Source of the DNA: Laetiporus sulphureus 93-53
Taxonomy: Eukaryota > Basidiomycota > Agaricomycetes > Polyporales > Laetiporaceae
DNA length: 51,784 bases
Direction: 5' to 3'
Assembly: GCF_001632365.1 (NCBI RefSeq)
Contig: NW_024468513.1
Coordinates: 5,710 to 57,493 of the forward strand
The notes under the pieces were generated by a model, which did no database searches, was not told the DNA's origin, and worked only from the letters and a program-made list of their open reading frames with translations. Both the position numbers and the translations under genes were made by a program. Shown piece by piece: positions 42,843-51,784 of this stretch. Each line of letters begins with the position of its first letter. Positions within the stretch are counted from its first letter, which is position 1.

Positions 42843-44639
42843 ATGGGTCTTCCCCGGACGCGTTCTCTGCGAGATGTGGTCCTCATCCTCCTCGGTGCAA
42901 CGACCATGCATCTGGCATCCGTCTTCATGGGCTACCAGGAGCCGCCGAATTCCATAATCGTCAGCACGCAGGTCAGCTCGCACTTCATGGAGGAGTTTAA
43001 CGCTTCCCTCAGTGGCCAAAATGAGCTGGAGGACACGAATTCGCCGAAGGAACGTGTGGAGCAGGCAGTCCTTGAAAAGGGGGGAGGCATCCCGACGGTC
43101 GATCTCGCCTACGACTTCCCTGAGACTACGATAGTGTCGCAGGCTCCTGGATGGACTGTCTTCCGCAATCTGTACATGTCGAACGGCACACTGTTCATCG
43201 TCTCCTCTCACCCAGCCTCGTCATTTCCTGACATCATGTTCATGACATCAACCGGTCTTTCGGCGGAGAACACACCAGAAAATATCGCAGCCCGTATGCC
43301 CACAGCGGACGAGATGGACTTCCTTACCCCAACCGAGGCGCGTCAGTTATGGGGAGGCGACCCCACCGTGGGGGAGCGCAACCGCCTATGGCCTGTGCAG
43401 GGAAACACGGTCCTCGTGAACGAACCGCCGCAATTCCTAGACCACTATTATCACTTCTGTGCTGAACTGCTGTTTGGCGCCTGGGCGTTCTGGTCTGGTG
43501 CATTCAACGCGGTGGTGGATTCGTCGTCTGCAGGCGTCACGACGGCGCCGTCTTTCGACCGCATGATCTTCTCACATGCTGACACACTCGGTTGGAGGGA
43601 CCGTCCCGGGTTCAACGCGTACTTCCTCCGCGCGGCATTCCCATCCATCACCGTCGAAACAGAGACAGACTGGGAGGACCGGATAGCCGCGACCGCGTCC
43701 AACAATCCCGCGCGCGCATGGCACTTTGACACCGTCCTGCTCACGGACCGCTCCGCCGCGTTCCGCGGGGAGGCGTGTGGGTCGCGGACGCAGCGCATCG
43801 CAGGCGAGGCGCTCGAGCACGCGCAGAAGGTTGGGACGCTGGCGAAGTATTGGTGGGAGCCGGTCAGGCGGTCCGTCCTGCGCTTCGCTGGTGTAGGTGA
43901 ACGCACGATGGACATTGGCGTGCGAGTGGACGCGGCGGCGTCTGCGCGGGGGAGGACGTCGCCCCAGCAGCATGCTGCCAATGCGGCACCGCTCGATACG
44001 CCCGTCGTGGTGACCTATGTCAGCAGGCAGGGTTCTCGTCGACACTTGATCGGGGCTGATCATGTGGCGCTGGTGGACGCTTTGACGGAGATGTGCAAGA
44101 GTCACGGCTGGGAGCTGAATGTGATGCAGGCTGAACGGATCACGAAGGAGGAACAGCTCGAGATAGTCGCGCGCACGACGGTGAGGGCAGCCGAGTTATC
44201 GGGAAGACGTCTGCTAACGCCGCTGCATCAGGTTTTGATCGGTGTGCACGGGAACGGCCTTTCGGTGGGGGGGGAATCATTTGTCTTCCTCGCTTCCGTG
44301 TATGCTGATGTGCATTTTTGGCAGCACTTGATTATGATGCCGGTTACGCCCATCTCGACGATCATCGAGATTTTCTATCCGCAAGGTTTTGCGCACGATT
44401 ATGAATGGACAGCTTCGGCGCTCGGGATGCGGCACGTCGCCGTCTGGAATGATACGTACGTCTCCATTTTCGATCCCGTATGATCATATACTGAGCTGAG
44501 CATATCACATAGGTATCACACCTATCCCGAGCAGCTGTGGCCAAACTATCCAGAAGGCTTCCAAGGCACCCAGATCCCGGTTTACGCACCGACTGTTGTC
44601 CAGGTTGTCCAGGACCGCATCGCGGGACGCATTCCATGA
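42843..44639 (+). CDS. Glycosyltransferase family 61 (DUF563) protein, type II membrane
   Basis: Three exons: 42843-44264, 44325-44455, 44513-44639, giving 559 residues. An N-terminal anchor (about residues 10-31, LRDVVLILLGATTMHLASVF) suggests a Golgi type II protein. GT61/DUF563 motifs are present: FLDHYYHFCAELLFGAWAFW, VHGNGLSHLIMMPVTPISTI (across intron 1), EIFYPQGFAHDYEWTASALG, and YPEQLWPNYPEGFQGTQIPV. GT61 members transfer xylose, arabinose or GlcNAc. Intron 1 (44265-44324) is 60 nt with a weak GTGGGG donor, a multiple of three with no stop, so a retained form would insert 20 residues in the catalytic loop. Without the last splice the protein would end early at a TGA after FDPV. Confidence 0.9.
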
Positions 44640-45641
44640 TATACAGAGTAGCATATCGACTTTGGTTCTCCGTATCTATAGTGTGTGGCCACGGACGCTT
44701 CCTCAGCCTATGCAATTTTGTCATAGACTTTACCATGCCCTCATCCTACATTCTTTCCCGTCATTACTCAAACAAACCCCCCTTTCCCCCAACTGTACCC
44801 GACCTATAAAGGTTGATTGCCTCCTGTCAGACTAACTTACCGTCGTATCAGTACTTCGTTCCTTATATCTATACGGATACTCTTCGTCACTGGGCGCTTA
44901 GATTTGTTTAGGGTAATCTGTTCGCGTCCCTCTGGACTTTTTACGTACTATACAGGTGCTATCACTCGTCCCCGGGTCTGCCTCGTGTAATGCCGTACAC
45001 TATATACAACGTGACGCTGGTCATCTCGCTATGATATCTGGATATCCGCGTGGACGTGTAGCGTGATGTATGCTGGAGCGCCCCACTTTTACGCACCACC
45101 CTTCTCCGTAGCAGCCTGCTAGGTGTGGAATCGACGTCGCTGCACTGAGGATTGTTGGGTCCTCATGCGCAAGAATAGGTTCATCGGAGCATCCTCCTTC
45201 GAAATTTGGCATCGTGAACGTACGTCTCAGTGGAATTATATGGCTACGTTAGCAAAAGACGCAAGCACAAATGAGGATGCTCACGTACTATATAGGGAGG
45301 CGTGGGCCCTTATCGTCGTACTGAAGCCTACCCAACTCCGATCGGCTGTCTGCGTGGGGATAGAAGGTCTAGGACGGTTTTGTTGCAAGGATATGTCCAA
45401 GACATTTCAAGTGTTCTTTTGACATCTCAGGCTTCCCGTCAGGAAATGTGGCTCAACATGCAGCGCTGGAGAGAGTATAAAATGTATGGGCGTACAAGCG
45501 GACAAGAGCATACACGTTCGTTGCCCTCTTATCCTCTTTTCACGAACATAAACGACCCACTGATTCATCTGCGCACTCGATCATAATCATCATGGTGAGC
45601 ACACAGTTCAAACGATACTGACTAGTGCAAAGCACTGAACC
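44640..45641. other. Intergenic (1.0 kb), no gene supported
   Basis: The left part is the 3' flank of the GT61 gene; the right part is the leader of the next gene. No coding frame is supported. Confidence 0.45.
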
Positions 45642-46091
45642 ATGCGCGGATCCGACCAGGGCATCCTCATCTCGTTCTTTGTCGGAACTGTGGCAGCTAT
45701 GATCGGCGTCTTCGAGCTGGTCTTTTTTGGCCTCGCATGTGTGAGTGTAGCGTCGGAAATTGACTTTCCTCGAAGCTTCTCGGACTGAAATCACTGGCAC
45801 GGCGCTCAGCTGATCGCCGCAATCCTGTGCTGCGGCTTCTGTGAGGCGTGCTGTGGGCCGCCGCGGGGAGCAGGAGCGGGGGTAGGAGGGCCTGGGGTGG
45901 TAGGGGCAGGGACGACAACGAGGGCCAGGAGACGAGGATGGGGGTTCGGACGCAGGAAGGCTCGCCAGGGCGCCGGGACCAGAGAAGGTCCTGAGATGAC
46001 TGGGGCGGGCTGGGAGACGGGTACGGAGATGGTAACGCCCGCGTGGAGGCCTCGATGCAGCCCACTTAATGACGGCCTAGCAATAATGTGA
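45642..46091 (+). CDS. Small Cys- and Gly/Arg-rich membrane protein (unknown)
   Basis: Two exons, 45642-45740 and 45810-46091, give 126 residues. One continuous hydrophobic stretch covers residues about 7-42 (ILISFFVGTVAAMIGVFELV onward, then LIAAILCC), enough for one long or two short membrane passes. It is followed by CCGFCEACC, a cluster that could be palmitoylated or bind metal, and then a Gly/Arg-rich tail. The intron (GTGAGT...CTCAG, 69 nt) has standard borders and joins the hydrophobic segment in phase, the main reason to believe the gene. I recognise no family. Confidence 0.6.
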
Positions 46092-47190
46092 GAGGCAGCT
46101 TGGAGGATACCTTCACTTCCTGAATACCTCAATCGGATGCGACTCGTCAGTACTTGCTAGCAAAATCGATAAGAACCTGAGTGGACAGTTCGACAATGCC
46201 CACCGGGCGCGCGTAGCATACTGCGTTTGATTGAAAGTGGTGCTCTGACATTCCTTGCAGTTCTTGGTCGAGCAGGTTGAGAATCGCTTGGTGGAGTCTG
46301 TTCGGTGTTCAATGCAGTCAATAGTGTTGTAATTAAAGACGCAACTCGATGCATCATGCATCAATCAACGTCAAGCCTTTGCGGGGCCCCATGCATAATC
46401 AATGACCGGAGCAGACCGGATCACGCGCCGAATTTGGCAAGGTTATGTCGCTTGGTTGCATCGAAGGCGGCGATTCAGCGCGTCGCACTTGTTTGGCGAA
46501 CGAACCTTCCATCGTCCGACACGAAATGCGAACCTCCGCATGAGGCAAGAGGTCTGCGAGGTAAACACACCACTTCTCGGTACTTATGCGTATGGCTCAG
46601 GATCGTCGCGAAACTTTTAGGCCTTTAGGTTGAATGCCACAAATACTGCAAGCGTTTGAACTATGCTTAAGCGTTTCTCCACCTCTTCACACCCTGCTGC
46701 TCGCAGCTCCTAACAAATTTTGTTCCCATTGCGTCTATGGCCTCCATCGGCGGACAACCTTGCAACACAATATCACGGCATTTTCTGGTGCGAAGCACGG
46801 TGTTTGTCGTAGGTACGGCGCTGTCAGGATGGTCAGACTCGTTCACGATCGAGTTCAAGCCCCTCTCTGGCGCACTCATGAACTTCTCCGTCGTTGCCCT
46901 CGTTGGACTGCTTCTTGCCATAGCAATATTGGCGCAGAACCCACCGCCTATGGCTTCTGCCAGATCGGTACGCCTATATTGACCCTTCGCGTCCCAGACG
47001 ACGCTAATTTCAATGCCATAGGGTGCAACGCAGTCGCCACGGCGTGCTAGGCCGCTGCTGGAAAGCTCCAGTTCAGTGCCGTGGTCGCCGGCCACCTCCC
47101 TGGGCACTTGGGCACTTGTTCCGCTGCGTGCAGTCCGTCGCACTAACTGCCGCCCCCCTTAAAGGTAAGTCGGCACGAATCGCTGAAAGA
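46092..47190. other. Intergenic (1.1 kb), no gene supported
   Basis: A plus frame at 46737-46982 contains one hydrophobic segment (LMNFSVVALVGLLLAIAILA), but no splice context or family supports it. The overlapping minus frame is also unrecognised. Confidence 0.4.
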
Positions 47191-47806
47191 GCCTGGTACT
47201 GAAGAAAGTAAATGAGAAGCTCGCAGTTACAATATGTGCTGTAATGCCGGAATCAGTCATCTGGAAAACTCAGATCCGGCTTATGATGCTTTTATCTGTG
47301 TCACGACCAAGCCTAAATTAACCTTGCATCGTTACTTCAAGAAGAACGAAGACCATCGTAATGTCGAGTGCCGACTTGTCCAGCTGCTCATGGGGCATGG
47401 TCACGTCGGTAGCTATTACCATCGCTTCATGGCAGAAGAATCCACACAGTGCCAGTGCCGCACCACTAACCTACAGACACGCGAGCATTTGCTCGTCCAC
47501 TGCCCGCTCTACACCCACAGTCGCCACCATCTAGGCAACCCTGCACATCCCATTCGACTCAAGCGGCTTTTCGCCTCCAAACACGCTCGACAAAAGCTCG
47601 CGGCGTTCCTCACGGAGACGGATGCATTCACCAAGACCTCGCTGGTTCCCTGGGACCCAGGCTGAGGGGTTTCTTTGTTATCGTGCTGCTATGCATGCCC
47701 TGTATCCGATCCTGGGTGCGCCCAGTCCGCCGTAGACACCACTTTGTACCCACACCTACGACCGCCTTCGGCGGTATATAAATAGTACTCAAAAAAAAAA
47801 AAAAAA
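47191..47806 (+). mobile_element. 5'-truncated non-LTR retrotransposon (LINE) tail with poly(A)
   Basis: The 3' end of a LINE: the C-terminal coding part of its polymerase (47234-47665), a short 3' UTR with a hairpin (ACCGCC, TTC loop, GGCGGT at 47761-47775), and a run of 16 A at 47791-47806. The left boundary is a guess, since coding similarity begins near 47234. Truncation at the 5' end is normal for target-primed insertion. Confidence 0.75.
47234..47665 (+). pseudogene. C-terminal fragment of a LINE reverse-transcriptase polyprotein
   Basis: A 143-codon frame with the typical fungal LINE ending: RLVQLLMGHGHVGSYYHRFM, a zinc-type C-x-C...H...C block (CQCRTTNLQTREHLLVHCPL), and the closing LAAFLTETDAFTKT. 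The polymerase core and endonuclease are absent, so it cannot be active. The frame is intact to its stop, which suggests a fairly recent insertion. Confidence 0.8.
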
Positions 47807-47908
47807 CATCGATGCATGTGGGCATATAGTACACAATAGCTACAGAATAAAATACGATAAGCGTTCGATGACTATAATATACAGTCCGTAAGTGTGTATC
47901 AACGTTTA

Positions 47909-50298
47909 CTATCCACCTGGTCCATGTCGACGGGCATCACAACGAATTGTCGGAAAGTACGACTCGGCGGACTCATTCGTCGCGTCTTCGTCCGACTCTG
48001 ACAGCTCAGTCAGAGAGCTTCGATCATCCCAGTCAAAGCTGCCTCGTCGCGACCCGGTACGGGCATCGGTCCTCTCGTATGGAGCATGTTGAGGGATGTT
48101 CCGTCCAGCAGTCCTCCATGTGCCGGAACCCGAGGATGGAGTCCTGCTATGCCGCGGCCTCGGCGATGACATCGGTATCGGTGTCAGCGGGGAGTCAGGA
48201 GGCGTAGGCAAGGGACTCTTGCACATAGAGTTCTTCAGCTTGGGTGGCACAGTCGTGATCAGCACCTCGGGGCGCGGAGGAATCCTAATCGTCAGTTTTG
48301 TCTTGCGCGCTTGTGGTCTGCTCTTCTTCACGACGGGCAGGATCAACCGGGCATTCTCGCTAACCTTCGCAACGTTGGCCTTCGGCCGCTTCGACATCTG
48401 AGGTTTATACGGCGCCACCTTGCGTTTCTTCGTCGATGAAGATGATGAACGTGCCTCCGATTGAGGGCCACCCTTTCGCTTCTTGGTACCGCTCGCATTG
48501 CTGACCTGCAAGCTCTCCTCTAATTTTGTCGCCAATGCAGCTTCCTCCCTTCGCCGTTTCCTCTCTGCAGAAGCCTGCTTCGCCCTTTCCTCCCTCTCCA
48601 GTTCCTCATGTACCATCCGCGCGAACTCCTGCGCATCTCCTCTTATCCAGACGTCAAATACGCCATCCCACTCTCTCGTAGGTACCGGAAAGTCGAGGTT
48701 CAAATAGATGACTCTAATAGGTGCCTCTTCCTCATACGCAGGAGAACGGCGTGGCGATGGCGCAGGAGTGGCGAGGCCCATCTCGGTGGTAGAATGCTCG
48801 CTCTGTGAGCCGCTCGAAGGCAATGGACGAGAATGGACTGCTTTGGAGAATTCTCGCACAATCCTCTTGGTTCCGGGCACCCGTAAGCTGGTACCCACTA
48901 CCAACAGTAGGTCTGCGCCCGCTCGCCCCTTTCCCTTGGAGCTACCTATGAGGTCTCGCCTCACGATATCGCCGACCTCTTCACCATCCTTGTGCATCTC
49001 GTTGTACAGCACAACGCTTGGACGCAACTTCCCTACTCCTCGCGAGCGCTTGCCTACCAGTTGGCGAGTCTCCTCGACGGCGGTACATTCGGGACAATAC
49101 GGCGGTCTCCCCTCGCTGAGCGCAGGTAGATACTCTCGCAACGGGAACGAGTGCGTGCATGTCTGGCAATGCATCGACTGCAACGTACCGTGCAAAGGTA
49201 TGCATCGGGGAGTCTCCATGGGCGGAGTGAGAAGTCGAATGTGTGGCGGCTCAACGGCAGTGGAAGGACCAGGATCCTCAGGAACATCGTGCCTTCCCTT
49301 CGTCGAGCGATATTTGTACCTCTTGCAGTCCACCTCGGGGACGCCGAAGGTAAGGCCTGATTTCTGTTCAAGAGCATCTATGTTCTGCGTGTAGACGCGG
49401 AGAAGACGTCGGCGGTCGTCCAGCACACGAAGCAACTTGTGGAAGGAGGTCGGTACAGCAGTCTCAGAGAGTTCAGACAGTTGGGCTATCATTTGACAGA
49501 ACATGGATGTCGTGCCCTCGGACTGTGGCGAATTAACGTCAGCATTACGTCTGCACATGACAAATCTGTACAGGTGAGCTTGACGTATGCGCAAACATCT
49601 CTCCATGTAGCGAGGAGCAGGTGACAAGACCCATACGGCATATTATCCGCTCGCGCCACGTTGCAGAACAGCCTCCGTCTGTTAATTGATTGCATCGGAC
49701 ACGCATAGTCCCGATACGCCTGTTGGCAGTAGGTTTGGCTTTCGTGGGGCGACCGTTGGACGATTATCTGCGATGGGCTATAAAGATGAGAGATGCCGTG
49801 GACTCATCTATAAGACGAGAGCCTGAGCTTGACCTGTCGCCTCACCGACAAGCCGTGGGATGCCTCCGGCTACATCGCAACTCGTACACCACAACAATGC
49901 CAGGAGTCGTCATCGAGACGGAATACACCAGAGTGCACGAGAATACATCGCGGTCTCAAAAACACTCACGTTAAATACTGATGCATCGAATAAGTCTTTC
50001 CCGGAGCTCAGGGCTGGGTTGTCTTTCTTCAGGCTTTGAAACAGCCCGTCAGACGAGCGGAAGTCCGGGATGCCTGCTTGCACGGAGATCCCAGCACCTA
50101 CAAGAGAAAGCAAAATTATCGCTTGCTTGAAAACGTGCGCAACGTTCGCCACGCACCGCAAACGACTGCGATCCTGCGCGCCTTCATCACGGCTTTAACG
50201 ACCTTCTTGACATGTGCGGCTGGCTCTGGCGAAGGCATGAGAAATGACGGTGCTTGCGGAAACGGCGACGACGCCTGCAGTGGGACGAAGACCGTCAT
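47909..50298 (-). CDS. Sirtuin, Hst3/Hst4-type NAD-dependent protein deacetylase
   Basis: Three exons: 50298-50157, 50097-49970, 49522-47909, giving 627 residues. Sirtuin motifs occur in order: GAGISVQAGIPDFRSSDGLF (NAD binding), TQNID, the catalytic His in PLHGTLQSMHC, two zinc CxxC pairs (CQTC and CPEC), VVGTSLRVPG and YLNLD. The GLFQSLKKDNP extension after GLF is as in the yeast Hst3/Hst4 group, which removes H3K56 acetylation. The last 250 residues are Lys/Arg/Ser-rich with nuclear signals (KKRK). Intron 2 (49969-49529) is 441 nt, about eight times the local norm. Confidence 0.92.
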
Positions 50299-50883
50299 GA
50301 AGTTGAGGACACCCGCGCGGGCAGGCGATGAGGCAATGGCGATGGCCGTCGGAAAGGGGACGCTGGTCGTGTCCGGTGTGCGCGGTGTGTTCGAGTTCGT
50401 GCAAACTGGGTGGCGCGGTCCGTTTGCGGAAGGCATTGCATCGAGATCTGGGTCATGTGCTTCTCGGCGCTCGCACTTGGGTGTAGAGGCGACGAGCGCC
50501 GGTTCCAAATAACAGGCACCGCAGAAAGGTGGGGAAGGATAATGATACGACAATATGAGCAACGCAGTGTATATGATGGCATTCATTATCAGGTCAGACC
50601 TGAACAGCAATATAGGCCACATCATGGACTATGTATGGCTGCAGATCAAGTTGATGTGGTTGTGTGGTACCTGTAGAGAGTCATGCAATGAACTGGATGC
50701 CTTCATTCAATGAAGGATAATGCTCAATGAGGAGGACACAGCCTGATGGTGATGTGGAACAAATCAATGGGATAAGCAGCACTAAAAACAAATGATGCAC
50801 AAATTACTGAAAAAGAGTTAAACTGCAGCTCAGGGATTATATAAAGCAGAGCAAGGACAGTATAGAAATAGCCAAATTTCATT

Positions 50884-50936
50884 CTGTTATTTGAAACTTG
50901 AATAAGTTGGTGATGAGCACCAGTTTCAAATAACAG
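50884..50936. repeat. Perfect 15-bp inverted repeat with 23-nt loop
   Basis: CTGTTATTTGAAACT (50884-50898) is followed after 23 nt by its exact reverse complement (50922-50936). It lies in non-coding, AT-rich DNA and could be a hairpin or the core of a small non-autonomous element. Confidence 0.75.
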
Positions 50937-51071
50937 TTATCAGAGAAACATGGCATAGCAGAGGAACATCAGTGATCAGTTTTAATTTTGAATACATGAA
51001 CAGACACCACAGAAAGATGGCATAGCAGAGCACATGACTGGGGACAATTACAAACACTGCACATCACGCCA

Positions 51072-51240
51072 AATATCCACGGCAGGATATTGCAGGAATA
51101 TCCCGAATTTCCTGGCGATATCCTTCAAGGATATTGCCAGGATATTTAAAAGGATATTGCCAGGATTTAACGGAAATCCATGCAATGTTTTGGCAATATC
51201 CAGCCAGATATCCTTGCAATGTACGTTCATGGATATTGCT
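51072..51240. repeat. Cluster of GGATATTGC motifs in both orientations
   Basis: AGGATATTGC or close variants occur at about 51083, 51130, 51151 and 51229, and the reverse form (GCAATATCC, CGATATCC, AGATATCC) at about 51115, 51193 and 51208. The arrangement is partly palindromic, with no fixed period. Confidence 0.55.
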
Positions 51241-51536
51241 CTGTTCTTCGTGGCTCGCTCCCGGTACCCTACGGCATGCATATATCCACATTAAAAATCA
51301 CAAAATCATATATTATTGTCTCCTGAGGCTACTACATGCTAGAGGGTCTTATATGGTACAGTAGCATATGCAATACTCATTAAAGAGACACACAGCCTGT
51401 GCTCTGGATCACTGATGTGCATAAGTGCACTTCAGCAGAGCCAGAGCGCGATAACTGGAAAGTCAAAGATACCTGCATGCGAGAACATCATTAACAAGTT
51501 CTCTATATGGGTGAAAACGGCGCACGCACCGTGTGA

Positions 51537-51685
51537 CTAGCTCAAGACGCAGACCCCACAAGTGGAGGTTCTGCGTCGACCGCCGGCATCATCGATTGCT
51601 ACTACAATGACATCAGTCGGATGAGCATACAATCATAGTAAAGAAGCATACCATAGCCAAACGTTGAAGCACCGAACAAGGCCAT
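51537..51685 (-). CDS. Possible short peptide gene ending in a CaaX-like motif
   Basis: Two tentative exons, 51685-51652 and 51601-51537, joined over a 50-nt intron (GTATGC...TTGTAG), would encode 32 residues ending RRRTSTCGVCVLS. CVLS fits the CaaX prenylation rule, and basidiomycete mating pheromone precursors are short and end in CaaX. The acidic-basic processing site (ER or DR) typical of those precursors is not seen. The frame may instead continue upstream past the window edge as the end of a larger protein. This is a weak call. Confidence 0.25.
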
Positions 51686-51784
51686 GGTGTTGTAATATCC
51701 TAGCATGTAGTCAGCTTGGACATCACAAATGATGATGACAATATTACCTATGTATGGTTATGCTCAGGTGCCACTCGGTGCTGA

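Larger units (their letters stand above)
50299..51536. other. Intergenic, repeat-rich
   Basis: The left part is the sirtuin promoter. From about 50700 the sequence becomes AT-rich with a perfect hairpin and a cluster of GGATATTGC motifs, listed separately. A 13-bp direct repeat (ATGGCATAGCAGA) recurs at about 50950 and 51018. No gene is supported. Confidence 0.5.

Noticed and set aside
46667..47143. 158-codon minus frame and overlapping plus frame with one hydrophobic segment
   Set aside because: No family, no splice logic; may be part of the flank where the LINE inserted.
1..51784. CRISPR arrays, operons, bacterial ribosome sites, rRNA genes
   Set aside because: None seen; spliced eukaryotic genes throughout, with no regularly spaced repeats or rRNA sequence.

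Overview
This window is nuclear DNA from a filamentous basidiomycete, probably an Agaricomycete. Every intact gene is split by short GT-AG (a few GC-AG) introns, mostly 46-63 nt. Several families are typical of that group: DUF6534-like membrane proteins, a DUF6593-like small protein, a C2H2 plus Zn2Cys6 regulator, a GT61 enzyme and a DUF218 protein. No species is assigned. All exon junctions were read by eye and checked for frame.

Left 11.2 kb: two related Ty3/gypsy-type LTR retrotransposons, both on the minus strand. Element A (1-6894) runs off the left edge inside its integrase. It appears inserted into the pol gene of the older element B (6895-11236), so B's remaining pol should lie beyond A, outside the window. 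Both elements have an LTR with TGTCAC ends, a TATA box, two extra ORFs before gag, gag, and pol in the -1 frame behind a slippery heptamer. In both, the primer-binding site is a 12-nt perfect complement of the predicted 5' end of the element's own transcript. The complementary pair co-varies between A and B, which is the signature of self-primed reverse transcription as in Tf1. A has one nonsense codon in its reverse transcriptase; B carries many.

Middle (12.3-33.1 kb): a 2-oxoglutarate/Fe(II) oxygenase (-), a DUF6593-like protein (-), a PWWP plus LEDGF-type domain protein (+), a Sec2-type Rab exchange factor (-), Elongator subunit Elp6 (-), a DUF6534-like membrane protein of uncertain integrity (-), a DUF218 protein (-), a ferroportin-like iron exporter (-) and a CECR5-type HAD protein (-).

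Right (35.0-51.8 kb): a 1054-residue ankyrin protein (+), a three-finger-module transcription factor (+), a GT61 glycosyltransferase (+), a small Cys-rich membrane protein (+), the 5'-truncated tail of a LINE ending in poly(A), an Hst3/Hst4-type sirtuin (-), and a repeat-rich edge with a possible short CaaX-ending ORF. The cellular genes are ordinary single-copy housekeeping or regulatory types with no evident shared pathway. The most unusual biology is in the retrotransposon pair.
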